64,000 nt of DNA, taken from positions 39,306,055-39,370,054 of the forward strand of contig NC_057762.1 in the NCBI RefSeq assembly GCF_010389155.1, read 5' to 3'. The notes below the pieces were generated by a model that searched no databases, was not told the origin of the DNA, and saw nothing but the letters and a program-made list of their open reading frames with translations. Of this stretch, positions 21,722-33,816 are shown piece by piece. This DNA is from Erigeron canadensis (Eukaryota > Streptophyta > Magnoliopsida > Asterales > Asteraceae). How positions within the stretch are numbered: position 1 is the first letter of the stretch; each line of letters begins with the position of its first letter. The translations under genes and the position numbers were made by a program.

Positions 21722-22695
21722 ACGCCATGAACTGTACAAGGTTTAATTTGGATGCTCCTAGTTTTTTAGAACTCTTATATCCAGAAACAAATTGAAACTT
21801 TGAGTCTTAGAAATAATGCTAATACTTTAACATACTACATTTAGGCTTTAAGTCATTCACCTTCATTATGAATATTAGAGAAAATAAATAAATGATGAAA
21901 GTGGCCATGAACACAAACATTTATGGTTATTTCGGGTCCTTTTGTGCATATATTCTGGTATAGCATTATGCAGAAACTACTAACTATCAACATCACATAT
22001 GTCGGCTCCCAAGGAATTGGCAATAAATAAATGCATATGAAATAGACATTAAACGTTTTAGAGAAGCTTTTTGTGGTGAAATCACTATTTTTAATGGACT
22101 GAAAAAACAAATAGAATCGCATGAGAAAGATCTGAATGTGTCTAACTCAAGGTGTACTATACATGTTTGCATATAAACAGCATCACATATAAGTTTGTGC
22201 TTGCATGATAACGAGTTACTATTCTGAACTAGTCATGAAAGATGAATATGCATTACGCATGCACACACAAAACAGACAATGATCCACATGCATGAAAGAA
22301 AGAGGGGTGTACGTTGAAATGGGCAGGTCAAGCAAGATGGATAACGGGTCAGTCAAAATGGGTAATCTTTTTGTTTGGTCAAAACAGAACATGTTGGGCA
22401 GACCAATCCACGAACAATTTATATTCTTATTAACTTCATGGATAATTTATATTCTTATTAACTTGATGGATAAGTAATAGTATAATGAAATAAACACATT
22501 CTTAATAAAGCGATTAGTTTGTTGCGTTTGATTACCTTCTGACTTTCAACCAGTTTGACCGGCCTCCTTGATCCAGTTTAGTTAAAACATTGGTTCAATT
22601 CATTGGCCCCTTCAGAGATACTGTACAACATATCCTCTAAACACATTGTCCCATTGTTCCATCATTGGTGAGTGGTGACAAATTGCATTATTTTA
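21722..22695 (-). pseudogene. MAPKKK fragment of unit C (exon 4 and intron 3)
   Basis: Starts with a decayed exon 4 (CTGTACAAGGTTTAATTTGG, GATGCTCCTAGTTTTTTAGA against the intact 28545-28590), then intron 3 to about 22640. A short piece at 22672-22695 resembles exon 2 as preserved in unit B (GGTGACAAATTGCATT). Exons 5-11, holding HRD and DFG, are absent. The right end is cut by a Helitron terminus. Confidence 0.75.
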
Positions 22696-22703
22696 TATGA
22701 TAA

Positions 22704-22731
22704 CTAGTCATAATACCCGTACGATGTACGG
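22704..22731 (-). mobile_element. Helitron 3' terminus, minus orientation
   Basis: On the minus strand: hairpin CCGTACATCGTACGG (22717-22731), 9 nt, CTAG (22704-22707), then host T. The body extends rightward into 22.7-23.4 kb, which is AT-rich and noncoding; the 5' end was not identified. Confidence 0.65.
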
Positions 22732-23448
22732 TAGTTATATAGATAGTATCATAAAGAAATTCATATGTCTCATAAATGATTCGTGAGTATGGAATAAGTT
22801 GTAGTTAAAGTAAATCGATGATCGAAGCTCAATTATAACAAACAGTAATGATAAATATAATATATGTTTAATTAGTTAAATCTTATTTTAGTTTATTGGT
22901 AGATTTTGGTATTATAATGGTCACAACAACGCATAAAAAACGTTATATGCTATATACAATACAACGGTTTGATATAATAATATGTCATGCATTACTATAT
23001 TTGTTAATGTTAGTGTAATATGTCTCAAAGTATCATAAAGAAATTTCATATATTTTTACTATACATAACTCTAATGTTATTTTAATTTGATCTATAAAAT
23101 ATAAAAGAATACAAAAGCCAATGTTGTGCAGTGATAATAAATCAAATATCAATCATAATAACGATTTTGGATAAGAACCCTATACAATCAAAAACATATA
23201 TATTAAACTATGTAATACAGTATAATTTACAACCAAGGGAGACCTACGTGATAATGGCTGCAAACATAGAAAGCAGCAGCCGAATAGATAAGGTTAATCA
23301 ATATCGAATTCAAGAATTTGGATATATAATAATTCATATATAGTAATAGACATATTTTATAGGTAAATATATAATATTATATTAATTAATTATTAAGTAT
23401 GAGTATTTGATAATTATAAGGAAATTATAAATTAGAGGATATTAAGAA
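22732..23448. other. AT-rich noncoding stretch, probable Helitron body
   Basis: No gene or domain. Most likely interior of the Helitron ending at 22704. Confidence 0.4.
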
Positions 23449-23669
23449 TGTTAGATACAATGTAGTGCTAGATTTGTTAGTGTGGATGTAATTATTATTA
23501 AGGTAAGGTGAGGGGTCAAGATGTAACTTGTTATTTTAGACTAGTATAAATACCCCCTACCTTCTTCTCTATTGGAACCTTTGACACTATTCTATTAAAA
23601 CACCTTTTTCTCTCATATTTTCTCAGAACACATACTACACACATATATTCTTACATATGCATACTAACA
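23449..23669 (+). repeat. Possible short solo LTR (TRIM-like)
   Basis: 221 bp starting TGTTAG and ending CTAACA, with TATA-like AGTATAAATACCCC in the middle. The flanking 5-mers (AAGAA and TGAAT) do not match, so TSD support is lacking. Confidence 0.3.
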
Positions 23670-23816
23670 TGAATTTCCATGTTTTACAAATAATTTAAAA
23701 GGGACACATGTCACCTAAAGAATGAGCCAAGTGTCTATAAAAGAAAACCTATTGGTAGTTAATAATAATAAGATTAAGTGTTCAATTTTAGGAAGGGCCG
23801 AATAGAAAACTATTTT

Positions 23817-24043
23817 TTTAATTCAATATCCGACATCAATCAACATCAACATATGATATAAAATTCTTCCAATATTTTAAGATTATATTGTATTCCAAAA
23901 GAAACGTCCGTATAATAGGAAAAGATTACGAGATTAACATATTCTACTTAGAAAAAATATGTCAGAAATTTCCTATATAAAATAATTTTAAATCCGCTAT
24001 ATATTTATTTACGAAAAATATTGAGACAAAATTCCCTAAGAAG
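23817..24043 (+). promoter_or_regulatory. Serpin D upstream region conserved with serpin C
   Basis: Homologous to 14516-14750. Contains TATATATTTATTTACGAAAAATATTG near 23999 (TATA-like) and CCCTAAGAAG immediately before the ATG. Confidence 0.6.
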
Positions 24044-25852
24044 ATGGGTGGAGAACGCAGCAGTAAGAAACTAAAGACGGAAGATCGGAAAAAGCTTATC
24101 TCCACAAGCATTTTTTCAGCCAAAACCAGTACAGTACGTAATCAGATTCTATTTTTTTATGCATGCCTTTATATATATATATATATATATAATTCTTGTT
24201 GTACGTATGTAGAAAAATTTGTACGGATGGGACAAAAACTACTTCAATTGGTATAACTAGGAACAAGACTCAATATATTTGTAAAACTAGGAAGTCCGGT
24301 GTTGAAGACACCGAACTTGCCCACGTGGACAAAAACTACCTCAATTGGCATCAAACCGCACATGCTTTCTGAGTGCCACCTAGACCAAGTTCGGTGTCTA
24401 CAACACCGGACTTCAATGTACGTGGACAAGTTCGGTGTCTACAACACCGGACTTCCTAGTTTTACAAATATATTGGGAGAAGTTCCTAGTTACACCAATG
24501 GCGGAAAATATAGTCCTATCCGTACAAAAAATTCGTTGTATGTAGGGTTAGTTTATATGCATGATGATGATCAGGAGAATTTCATGAAGTGCAGGTTGCC
24601 ACAAGAATTTTACTTGATGATGCCCACAACGGTTTCAAGGATGGGAATTTCGTTTGTTCCCCGTTTTCACTTGAGACCGTGTTGGGAATGCTTGCTGCTG
24701 GAGCCGAAGGCGAAACTTTGGAACAGTTGTTGGAGTTCCTTGGACATGAAACTGTTGACCACCTTCTTTCCGACTCACCAAGTGCCAAACTTCTTGCACA
24801 ACTTTTCTCTGACACAGACTCTCGAGAAGCAGGTCTTGAAATCGTCTTAGCAAATGGTATTTGGGTAGACAAGAAACTCATCACTCGTGTTCAATCTCGT
24901 TACAAAGAGGTTCTGCAATGTGTTTACAAAACAGAAGCCAAGTTTGTGGACTTTGAAAACATGGTACATGCTTTTATGTTCACATCTTCTTTCTTTCTAT
25001 ATATATAAACCCAATTTATATTTAAAACTAGTTTTATGTGTGAAGCCTCATGGATCAGCAAAAAATATAAATTCATGGGTAAACGAGAAAACTAGAGGTT
25101 TGATCCCCACTATTGTTGATGGCGGAGATTTGAAAGACGATGTGGTGATTGCACTGGTGAATGCCTTGTATTTTAAAGGATTGTGGTCTAAACCGTTTGA
25201 TGCAAAAAAGACTAAGGTGAAAGACTTTCATCTCGTTAATGGGGAGACTGTTTCGATCCCCTTTATGACTAGCCAAAAGCAATTCAACTATGGTTGTTTT
25301 GAAGGTTGCAAGATCCTCCAAATTCCATATGAAAGTGAAGGCCAATCCAATGAATTCTCTATGTATATTTTCCTCCCTGATAGGAAAGATGGATTGCAGG
25401 AACTACTCAAAGTTTTCCATTCTGATCCTGCTTTATTCCATGAAGATTTTTACCTTGAACCACGCTTTTTAGAAAAGCTTTGGATACCCAAGTTCAAGAT
25501 ATCGTGTGCTTTTGAAGCTGATAATGCTGTGAAACAAATGGGACTGACATTGCCTTTCAAACGTACAAATAAGGAGTTTAGACGGATAGTGCAGCCAACT
25601 GGGCCAGAAGATAATATTTATGTCTCAAAAATACTTCATAAATCTTTTATTGAAATTGATGAGACAGGAACAGAAGCTGCTGCCGTTTCTTGCCTATTCA
25701 TGGGATTACCCGGGTGTACAGCATACTGTCCACCTCCGCCTCCACCGGCAAGGTTTGTGGCAGACCATCCGTTCTTGTTCATGATAAGGGAAGTCACTTC
25801 TCAAGCTGTTTTCTTCATCGGTGTGGTACTCAATCCCCATGCTACGGATTGA
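24044..25852 (+). CDS. Serpin D, intact 421-aa serpin
   Basis: Clade P serpin, predicted suicide inhibitor of serine or cysteine proteases; no signal peptide is evident. Exons: 24044-24133 (30 codons, Lys/Arg-rich KKLKTEDRKK), 24595-24963 (123), 25046-25852 (268 codons plus TGA). The ATG follows the leader CCCTAAGAAG shared with A and C. Exon 2 has NFVCSPFSLETVLGMLAAGAEG and LANGIWVDKKL. Exon 3 has NINSWVNEKTRGLIPTIV, NALYFKGLWSKPF, FSMYIFLPDRKDG, WIPKFKIS, hinge GTEAAAVS, FVADHPFLFMIRE and GVVLNP. The alanine-rich hinge fits inhibitory function. The exposed loop (CLFMGLPGCTAYC, then six prolines) is unlike those of B and C. Intron 2 is at the position I expect for plant serpins; intron 1 after a short exon seems specific to this cluster. 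No lesion seen. Confidence 0.92.
24238..24515. mobile_element. Foldback element in serpin D intron 1
   Basis: About 75-bp near-perfect inverted arms (for example ATATATTTGTAAAACTAGG on the left; its complement on the right), each ending inward at a GTCCGGTGTTG-AGACACCGAAC word. That word is repeated a third time at about 24383-24412. No coding capacity; the transcript would form a strong hairpin inside the intron. Confidence 0.7.
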
Positions 25853-26863
25853 TTATAAATGATTGTTTAGGCTTTATTTCAAACCTTTTTGGATATCTCG
25901 TGTTTCCATTGATTGCCTTTATGGCAATTGATGTCATGATAAGTTAGTATTGAGTCTTTTAGTGTTACTTAAAATTTGCCTCTAAATTTTATAACAATAC
26001 CTTAATCCCCTGTATATTAAACCTCTATCCCTGATTTTGGGCTAGTTTAAGATGCTTTAAGGTGTTATAATGATTCCTACTAATCTAGGATGCCATAAGG
26101 TGCAGTAACAGGGTTTTGTACTGGCTGATGATAACTCGAAAAAGGTTACTCTTTACTACTCGTACATGTTTATGTAAATATACTAGCCCAGTATTCCTCA
26201 TAACTTTTTTTTAAAAGAAGTTAATTATCGATGCAACATCTCATTTAATGGCAAAAAGTAAATCCAAATATGTTATGCGTGTTATTTATGACCAAGTCAT
26301 GTAACAAATTGAAGGTAAGAGATGGTATCGATTCAAATGCTAAAGAAAGGGAATTGTTTCTTTACAACAAGGCTGCATCACTAAAAGCGATTGGCTCTTC
26401 TTGTGACGCTGGTTGCCGGCAATAATTTAGATGAGCCTGTAGAGGGATAGTAATTAACTTGTATTCTTATGTGATTGAAAAGGACAGTGAAAGTGCAATA
26501 ACAGCTTTGTATGTTTTGCTGTACAACATTTGTGTTTTTTTTTTTTGGTAGAGTTTCACTGCTCGAAAAAAAAAAAACTAAAATTCATCCACCAATTCGT
26601 AAAAAAACCCCAAATTTGTTACAATGACTTTACATGGAAAGAAAGGTCTAGGATCATATTTATATATACACACAATATACATGGTTAAAGTGCTATTCAA
26701 ATATAAGCACATACAAATAAATTACTAACAACAGTACAACATCTATGAAATAGTAGACCAGAAGCAGAACCAATATACTAACTAATTATGGCTAAAGTGT
26801 TTCTAGTTCCTTAAATTTCTATTTGTTATGTAATCTGACATTAAGAGTGAAGGAAAAAACATT
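25853..26863. other. Serpin D 3' flank and MAPKKK 3' UTR region (convergent)
   Basis: The two genes converge with about 1 kb between stop codons. Contains the conserved serpin 3' block (25930-26070) and the block shared with unit A (26470-26880). No additional gene. Confidence 0.6.
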
Positions 26864-29800
26864 TTAAAACAGGTAGGTTTCCCTGCTAGGAGTCGTTGGA
26901 AGAGAATATGTTCTGGCACCCACGGATGTTGAAGGTAAACGGCTATGAACTTGTGAAATCCCATAATGGTGTGTCCTAAAGTTGACGTCGGAAGCATCAA
27001 GGGTTGACCGAGGTGAAAGGCGAGTGGCTTTTGAAGTTTTGGTCTCTGAATAAGGTTGTTTCGGTGTTCCGCTGCAGAAGAAAAATATATTTCAAGTATA
27101 AATTTTGACCTCGAAAATAAAGAATATTGCACCACTTCTCAAGCGAGGAAGATGAAAAGCTTACCATTTAAACTGTAATCTTCCACGTTTAGGCAACGTG
27201 CATTGTGAGGATTGCGCCGTATCTTTGGGGTGAGCTGGAGAGTCTCTTGGATTATGAAATATTTCCTGAAATACCACAGAAGAACACTAAAATAAGGATT
27301 TGGAAAATTAAGAATGATAAATTTTAAAATAGCAATCTATAACGTACATTCAATCTCAGACTAGAAAACTCTTGTTTGCAGAGTGAAATATTGTGATCGA
27401 ATGAATTACACACAAAAGGATGTTCAAGTAGCATAGCAGCCGATGAGCGATTTTCTGGATTCCTCTGCAAGCACCGATTGAGGAAATCCTTCCCTTCCGC
27501 TGATAAAGTTTCCGGTATAGGTGGTGATCTATGCAACACATTGAACATTGCTTGCACCTAATAATGCATGAATAAAAACTATTAACTTAATTGGAACACA
27601 ATCATGAAACAACACTATAGCCACAATGTTAACTTAATTACCCCATTAAATTCGCTCCATGGAGGTTTCCCAGTCACCATCTCAATGACTGTACATCCCA
27701 AACTCCATATATCCATGGTAAATGTATGTTCTGGGTTTGAATCTTTTCGCATAACTGCTTGCAGAACCTGCACAAACAAGATGATGATTTCACAGGCCCG
27801 TTTTGAATGTGATCCTTATTTTTGTAATTATTAGATATACCTCTGGAGCCATCCAATGTGGACTGCCCTTTAAAGAAAGATCAGTTACGTGTGCAGAAAG
27901 CTATAAAAACACACGGAGAAGAGTATTAGAGAACACCATAGCCTGGACAAAGATGCAATGAAAACAAACTAATAGCGCGCCAACTTTGATGGTAGGACTG
28001 GCTAGAGTAGGTGGTTAAGATGAGCGTAACATAGAGAAACAATTACTAATTTTCAGCTTACATGTTTCGCCAACCCAAAGTCTGCAAGCTTCACCACTCC
28101 ATATGCATCAACAAGCAAATTTGCTCCTTTAATGTCCCTGTTTAATGGGCATGAATAAATAATTATTATAACTCATAAGCACCAATAAATTTATATGTGC
28201 AAATCTTTTTCATTTTACTTATTCTAACTACAAGTTAATTATAGTTTAGATTATCGGTTTTTGCGATGAATAAATATACCTGTGAACAGTCTTCTTGCTA
28301 TGCAAATAGGCCAACCCTGAAAGAATGTGACGTGTAAAATTTCGAATTACAGATTCTGTTACAGCTGCACAGTGTTCCCGGATATATTTATTTATCGGCC
28401 CAGGATGAACATACTCCAAATATATACAAAACCGGTCCTCTACCTGTATACAAGACAGACTTCTATCAATAAGCATTTTTTGTTATGTTAGAACAAACCA
28501 ACATATAAAAGAGACTTACAAAAACTCACCACTTCTGAACCCATATACTGTACAATGTTTGGATGCTCTAAATTTTTTAGTACTCTTATTTCCTGAAATA
28601 TATTGAAACTTCCTGTCTTAGAAATAATACTAATATTTAAATATACTAAGTTTAATCTTCAGTCAACCATATTCATTGTGACATTTATAGCAAATAAATA
28701 AATGATGATAGTGGCCATGAACATGAAAAACAATTGTATATACTTCGGGACATTTGGCACATACATTCTGGTATAGCATTATGCAAAAACTACAAACAGT
28801 CAACTTACATTATGACACCCAAGGGATTTGACAATATATAATTATACATGAAAGGGAGCATCAAGTGTTTTAGAGAAGCTTTCTGGTAAGATCACTATAG
28901 TTCATGGACTGACAAATTAATAAAATCGTAAGAGAAAGATCTAAATTTGTCCAACCCACGGTTTACTATATATGCTTGCATATAAACAGCATCACATGAA
29001 GTTTTCCCTTGCACTATAGCCGGTTACCATTCTGCACTAGTCATGCAATATAAAGATGCATTACTTAAAACATATGCATGCACACACACAACAGACAATG
29101 ATCCAGTATCGACATGCATGAGAGAAAGTGGGATATGGGTGGGGTAGAAGGAGCATGTTAAGCAGGGTAACGGGTCAAAACGGGAAAAAAATTTTGTTTG
29201 GTCAAAACAGACCGTGTTGGGCAGACCAATCCACAAACACTTTATATTCTTATTAACTTCATGGACAGCTAATGTGATAAGAGATTAGTATAAACCGACA
29301 TCACTAATATAATGAAATGAACTCATTCTCAATAAAGCTACTAGTTTTATGCGTTTGACTACATTCTAGATGACTTTTAATTAGTTTCACCTGCTCAATC
29401 CATTTGAACATTTTCTTTTTATGTTAAAACATTAGTTCAATTCACTGCCCCTGTAGAGATAAAACGTATCCCACATTGACCCATTTCTATATACATGGGT
29501 TGAAATTGTCATATCCTCTAAACAGCAATATTCAGATATTTCCTTCTATTTATCTAGAGATTAGACCAGAAAACATGAAGTGAACTGAGTCAGAAGAATA
29601 ACCTGCTCCAGCTGCCTTACACATTCAGATGATTTAGGGTCATCACATATGACATCGACTTCTTTCAAGGCACATAAACTCCCAGTCTCACTACAAGAAA
29701 GAAAAAATTAAACATAAACACACTGCAACAAAGGATATTTCAAATTATTCCTTGACATACCGATTGGTTGCTTCATAAACAGTACCAAAAGTACCCCGTC

Positions 29801-31258
29801 CCAAAAGTTTCCCTTTTTGCCATTGACCTTTTATTGGCTGCCCATCTGGTTTGTCAAAACTTTGGCGATGAGAAACAGGTTTTGAAGGTGCCGGTGCAGG
29901 TGGAGGTGGAAGCGGAAGTGGAAGTGGGTGAACATTGGCATTATTAGTTTCAGTTTTACAATTCAAGTAAGGACTTTGTAACGGTGGACTGTGTAGTTGA
30001 CAACCTCTTCTTGACGTTGTTGACAAATGGCATTCTTGAGGAATGGTAAATGCAGAATCAAAAATATCGACTGTGCTAAATCTTTTGGGGCTTAGAGTAG
30101 GACTAGTCAAGGTGGTTGATGGAGCACTCCTAGCAGGAACATCCAACCTGATGTCATCATGAACCTTTTCACCATTGTCTTGAGGACGACCTCTCCGACG
30201 ATGATAAGTTGAGGTTTTAGGCGATACTGGGACACCACGACCCTTTGTTTTTATCCTATCAGATCTGCAACTACAGTTTTTTATGAGTACATCTAAGGGC
30301 TGTATTTATGGTAAGTCTGCAACTATTTTATGTACCTTAACTACAACACCTAGCGTTGTATTTAGCAAGACCCTTTTAACAAAGAAGATGAAAGTTACCG
30401 TTTATCATACTTTTACTGAGTGCACAGATCTTACCAATATGAAAATCAAATCTTGGTAAGATTTGTGCACTCAAGAGAACTATAATCTCCCTTTAAAAAT
30501 CGTAACTTTCATCTTATTTGTTAAAAATCAATAAGTATGAAGTTGATAATTAAATGGTTTGAAATGTAGTGTCAAATTGCACCTCTCTTTTGGATATGAA
30601 TCAAATATTTGCAATGTCAAATTTTTACTAATGTAAATTAAAGTTCAATTCATAGAAATAGAAGGAAGCGGGCAAAAAGTTTCACGGCTAGTCCTTTTAT
30701 AATGTCAAATTGTCTTTCATTTTACAATGTAGTTCCAAACATATATATTCTAATCTAATAATTCCCGTTCAAAAAAAATAATAATACGGAGTAATAAATA
30801 ATCCCTAACATAAACAGGCAAAATAAGTATTGATTGTACTAATAAACTTACCGGTCATTTCCTCCTTCCGCCTGAAGCCGCAGCTCGTCAATAGGAAGCG
30901 GCAACCGTTGCGGCACGGCAAACACCGACCAATGTTCCGGCAACTGCGGCGACGGAGACGGCGACTCCAAAATCACAGAATCCGAAACCGGAGTGTGCGG
31001 CAACGATTTCGACCGAACACCATCACCTTCTTCCGGCGCAGAATATTCCTCCGCCGACACATACCGGAGCTTCCTCTGCCTAGTCAATCTCTTCTTCAAT
31101 TGCGGTGAATACAGCCCTCCGTTAGCCGAACTCCGGCACGATTCCGGCGAAGATTTCGACGAATTATTATTATTATTATTGTAATTAAAAAAGTTACTAG
31201 GTATCAAATTAGCAGGTGAAGATGAATGAAATCTTCTTTTACTAAAGAATTTACTCAT
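26864..31258 (-). CDS. MAPKKK5-like: MAPKKK5/YODA-class protein kinase (668 aa)
   Basis: MEKK-type MAP kinase kinase kinase that would phosphorylate MAPKKs; relatives act in immune and developmental signalling. Eleven exons: 31258-30852, 30264-29761, 29690-29603, 28592-28530, 28443-28280, 28137-28062, 27900-27841, 27767-27642, 27557-27348, 27265-27165, 27071-26864 (2007 nt, in frame). Residues 1-280 are Ser/Pro-rich with a proline tract ([14 protein letters not shown]). The kinase domain runs from about 285 to 550: P-loop GRGTFG 291-296, catalytic Lys313 in [15 protein letters not shown] with Asp410, DFGLAKH with Asp428, and SPHWMAPE ending at 454. [18 protein letters not shown] matches the MAPKKK5 branch. 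The C-terminal tail is Ser/Thr-rich. All catalytic residues are present, so it should be active. Intron 3 (about 1 kb) is the piece repeatedly copied in units A-C. Confidence 0.93.
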
Positions 31259-32585
31259 GATTTATTTATATTATATTACAAAATTTTGATCAACAAATAT
31301 GATGAATTTGAAGTGGTGGAAATATATAAACCGGAGAAGAAATGAAGTCTTTGCATTGACTTAATTCGGTCAACATTTTTGAATTTTGGAAATTTAGATG
31401 TTAGTTTCTTTATAAAAAGTTAAATACTCGAATTTATGAAGTGAAGAACACGATTAATTGTATATACTCGTATGAAAAGCCTTATCATCATTAATATCAT
31501 ATATTCTTGTTGTGTTGTGTAAATTGAAAGAAGTGAAAGTTCAAAAGTCAATGCTCGTGGGCATACTGGGTCGTACCTATACGTATAGTTATTCTGTATA
31601 TTAATGAAGGTGGAAGGAGGGAACAAGAAAATATAGTACTCGTAGTAGTGTTTGAATTTTCAAAAGCTGGCCAACTACAACGTACGTCCACGTACAATTA
31701 CAATCGAAAAGAAAGTCATATAAATTAAAAATATACCATTATTTTAATGCGACGTCGATGAGATTTTGATATGTACGTAACAAAAGATAGTAGTGTGTAC
31801 ACCGGAAACAAAAGGTACTAGTATAAAAAAAGGATGAGTAAATTTTCCCAAAATGAATAGATTAATCAAGATATTATTAAGTAGTTCAAGCGAAGTCCGA
31901 TTTTGTTTCTTGAATGTAAGAAATTAACTACGAGTAGTATTGTACACAATATTTTCTTGTAAAAGATCGAGTTCGTACGTAGTAGGCAAGTAAAGTATGG
32001 ATGGACCTTCATATGTCTTCCCAACGCTAAGACGGAAGGATATGGACAACCACCTATGATATTGATGCTTAATTTGGACACGTTTTGTGTCCCTTAGTTT
32101 GCATATCGCTCCAAGCTACCTATCCATTAATTCATCAAGTTTTTGGCTGCATATGCTTAATTACATCTCTATATAATTAACAACAAGATCCGTTTATAAG
32201 CCGAAATACAAACCAAATTCTTTATTTCCTGGTTGTACTTCTTATTTTGGTAATTATGGATGTCATGTTCGCTTTATTTTGGTAACTATGTTTAAACCTC
32301 CTGGGTCCTGCTAATTTATCCATAAACTAACATTAATTAATATTTTTTATTACAAATCCACTCATTAAGATTTGTGGTACGTACCGCACTTGCCTTGATA
32401 GTAACGATATGTCTTTGCTGTTAAACTATTAAGTATCAACCCACTTCGACTTGAAGGTGGGGTAAATAAACAAAATGAACAATTTTAAAAGTGGGTGATT
32501 AGGCAAAGGCAAAAACTACGTACGTGGGTTTGAAAATATTTACTGAATAAATAGTACGGAGTAAGTAACTAACGCTCAATGCGTT
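31259..32585. other. MAPKKK upstream/intergenic region
   Basis: Contains the 5' UTR and promoter of the kinase, which I cannot delimit. No other gene visible; AT-rich. Confidence 0.4.
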
Positions 32586-32589
32586 TTTC

Positions 32590-32792
32590 ATGGGTTTTAG
32601 GTCTCAATACCTCGACAGTGTATGGAGGAGGTTAAGATGTAGACAGTCTTACTCCTACCACGACGGGGTAGAGAGGCTGCTTCCAGATTGTATCTAAAGA
32701 TAGAAAAGGACATTCAGCCTTGCAAAGAATGAGGATAGAACTTATGACCTCTGTCTCCAAAGGCAAGAGTATTAACTACTTGATCTAACCTT
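32590..32792 (-). mobile_element. Probable tRNA-derived SINE
   Basis: On the minus strand an A-box-like segment (32771-32790) and a B-box-like segment with AAGTTCTATCC (32731-32750) lie about 40 nt apart, as in a pol III promoter. They are followed by an unrelated body containing AGCCTCTCTACCCCG, a word I associate with plant SINE bodies. About 200 bp. Family assignment is uncertain. Confidence 0.5.
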
Positions 32793-33787
32793 GTTGATTA
32801 TAAATAGTGACTGTCTGAAATCTTCAACACAGACACGCGTACTATTGTTGTTAGTATATATCTATTTGGTCATTCGGAGATAAGTGGCTTTCTGCCGGCT
32901 GCCTTCACCGTTGTAGTGAAAATGGACCGTTGTCTATATATACGCCCAAATACGTCACCAACCCAATTTTTTTTAATTATGTTTTTCTTAAGATTTAATT
33001 TTGTTAATATATATAATATCAAAGACGGTGTGACGGTTACAAAAAAGGCCGGCCATAACTTAGATTCTCTTTGTTTTACGTGTAATTGTGTTTATTAAAG
33101 TTATGACATACCGTCGGTTCATTGGGGTAGTTAAATAATCATAAATTATTTATTTTAAAAGTGAATTTCACTTAAAGATTTGAGTCCTAATTTGACGGTG
33201 GATAGTTTAACATTGTTTTAATCGAGTTAACGCTAGAAAGTTCCTTCGAAGCAGAAATGTCTGATAGAGAGAAAATCTCCTATTAATCCGTCTGAAAACA
33301 CGACGATTAATATGTCCATCAAAGTTGTAAATTGTGACATACTTAGCTATATTTGAACATTAAAAAAATCAGAATATGTCACTATCATTTTATTTGCTTT
33401 ATTGTTAGACATGGTGTATTACATTTTAATTTTACACTATTAGGAATAATATCTTTTCTTTAAATGAAAGATGTATCTATATGATAGAACATATTATTAC
33501 TGTAGTATATTATTTATTATTCTATTTGATATATACCAGTTATTATTTTATTATATAAATATTAGATATTATTCTATCGGATATATATTAGCTATAATTA
33601 TTTATTTATTATATTAAAGTTATTGGGTAAAAAGTGTAAATTTGTGATGGAAAACAAAAAATATAAATTAAAGTCAAAATTGAAAATGAAAGTCAACTTT
33701 AAAAAATCGAGAGTTGTGATTGGTCGATAAGTTATTAGGACAACTATGCTTTAGTATAATAAAAAATATTGATAATATTATAAAACT
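32793..33787. other. AT-rich intergenic
   Basis: No gene. The right half is probably Helitron interior preceding the terminus at 33788. Confidence 0.4.
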
Positions 33788-33816
33788 CGTGTATTTGATA
33801 CGGGTCTAAAATCTAG
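33788..33816 (+). mobile_element. Helitron 3' terminus, family 2 (degenerate)
   Basis: CGTGTATTTGATACG hairpin-like, then GGTCTAAAATCTAG followed by T. The tail is identical to the better-preserved copy at 52471-52504. Confidence 0.55.

Noticed and set aside
24299..24850. 183-codon + frame overlapping serpin D exon 2
   Set aside because: Runs through the foldback element and then out of frame over the true serpin exon; it is a shadow.
30830..31184. + strand frames over MAPKKK exon 1
   Set aside because: Arg-rich complements of the Ser/Pro-rich kinase N-terminus; the minus strand has the correct splice sites and family motifs.
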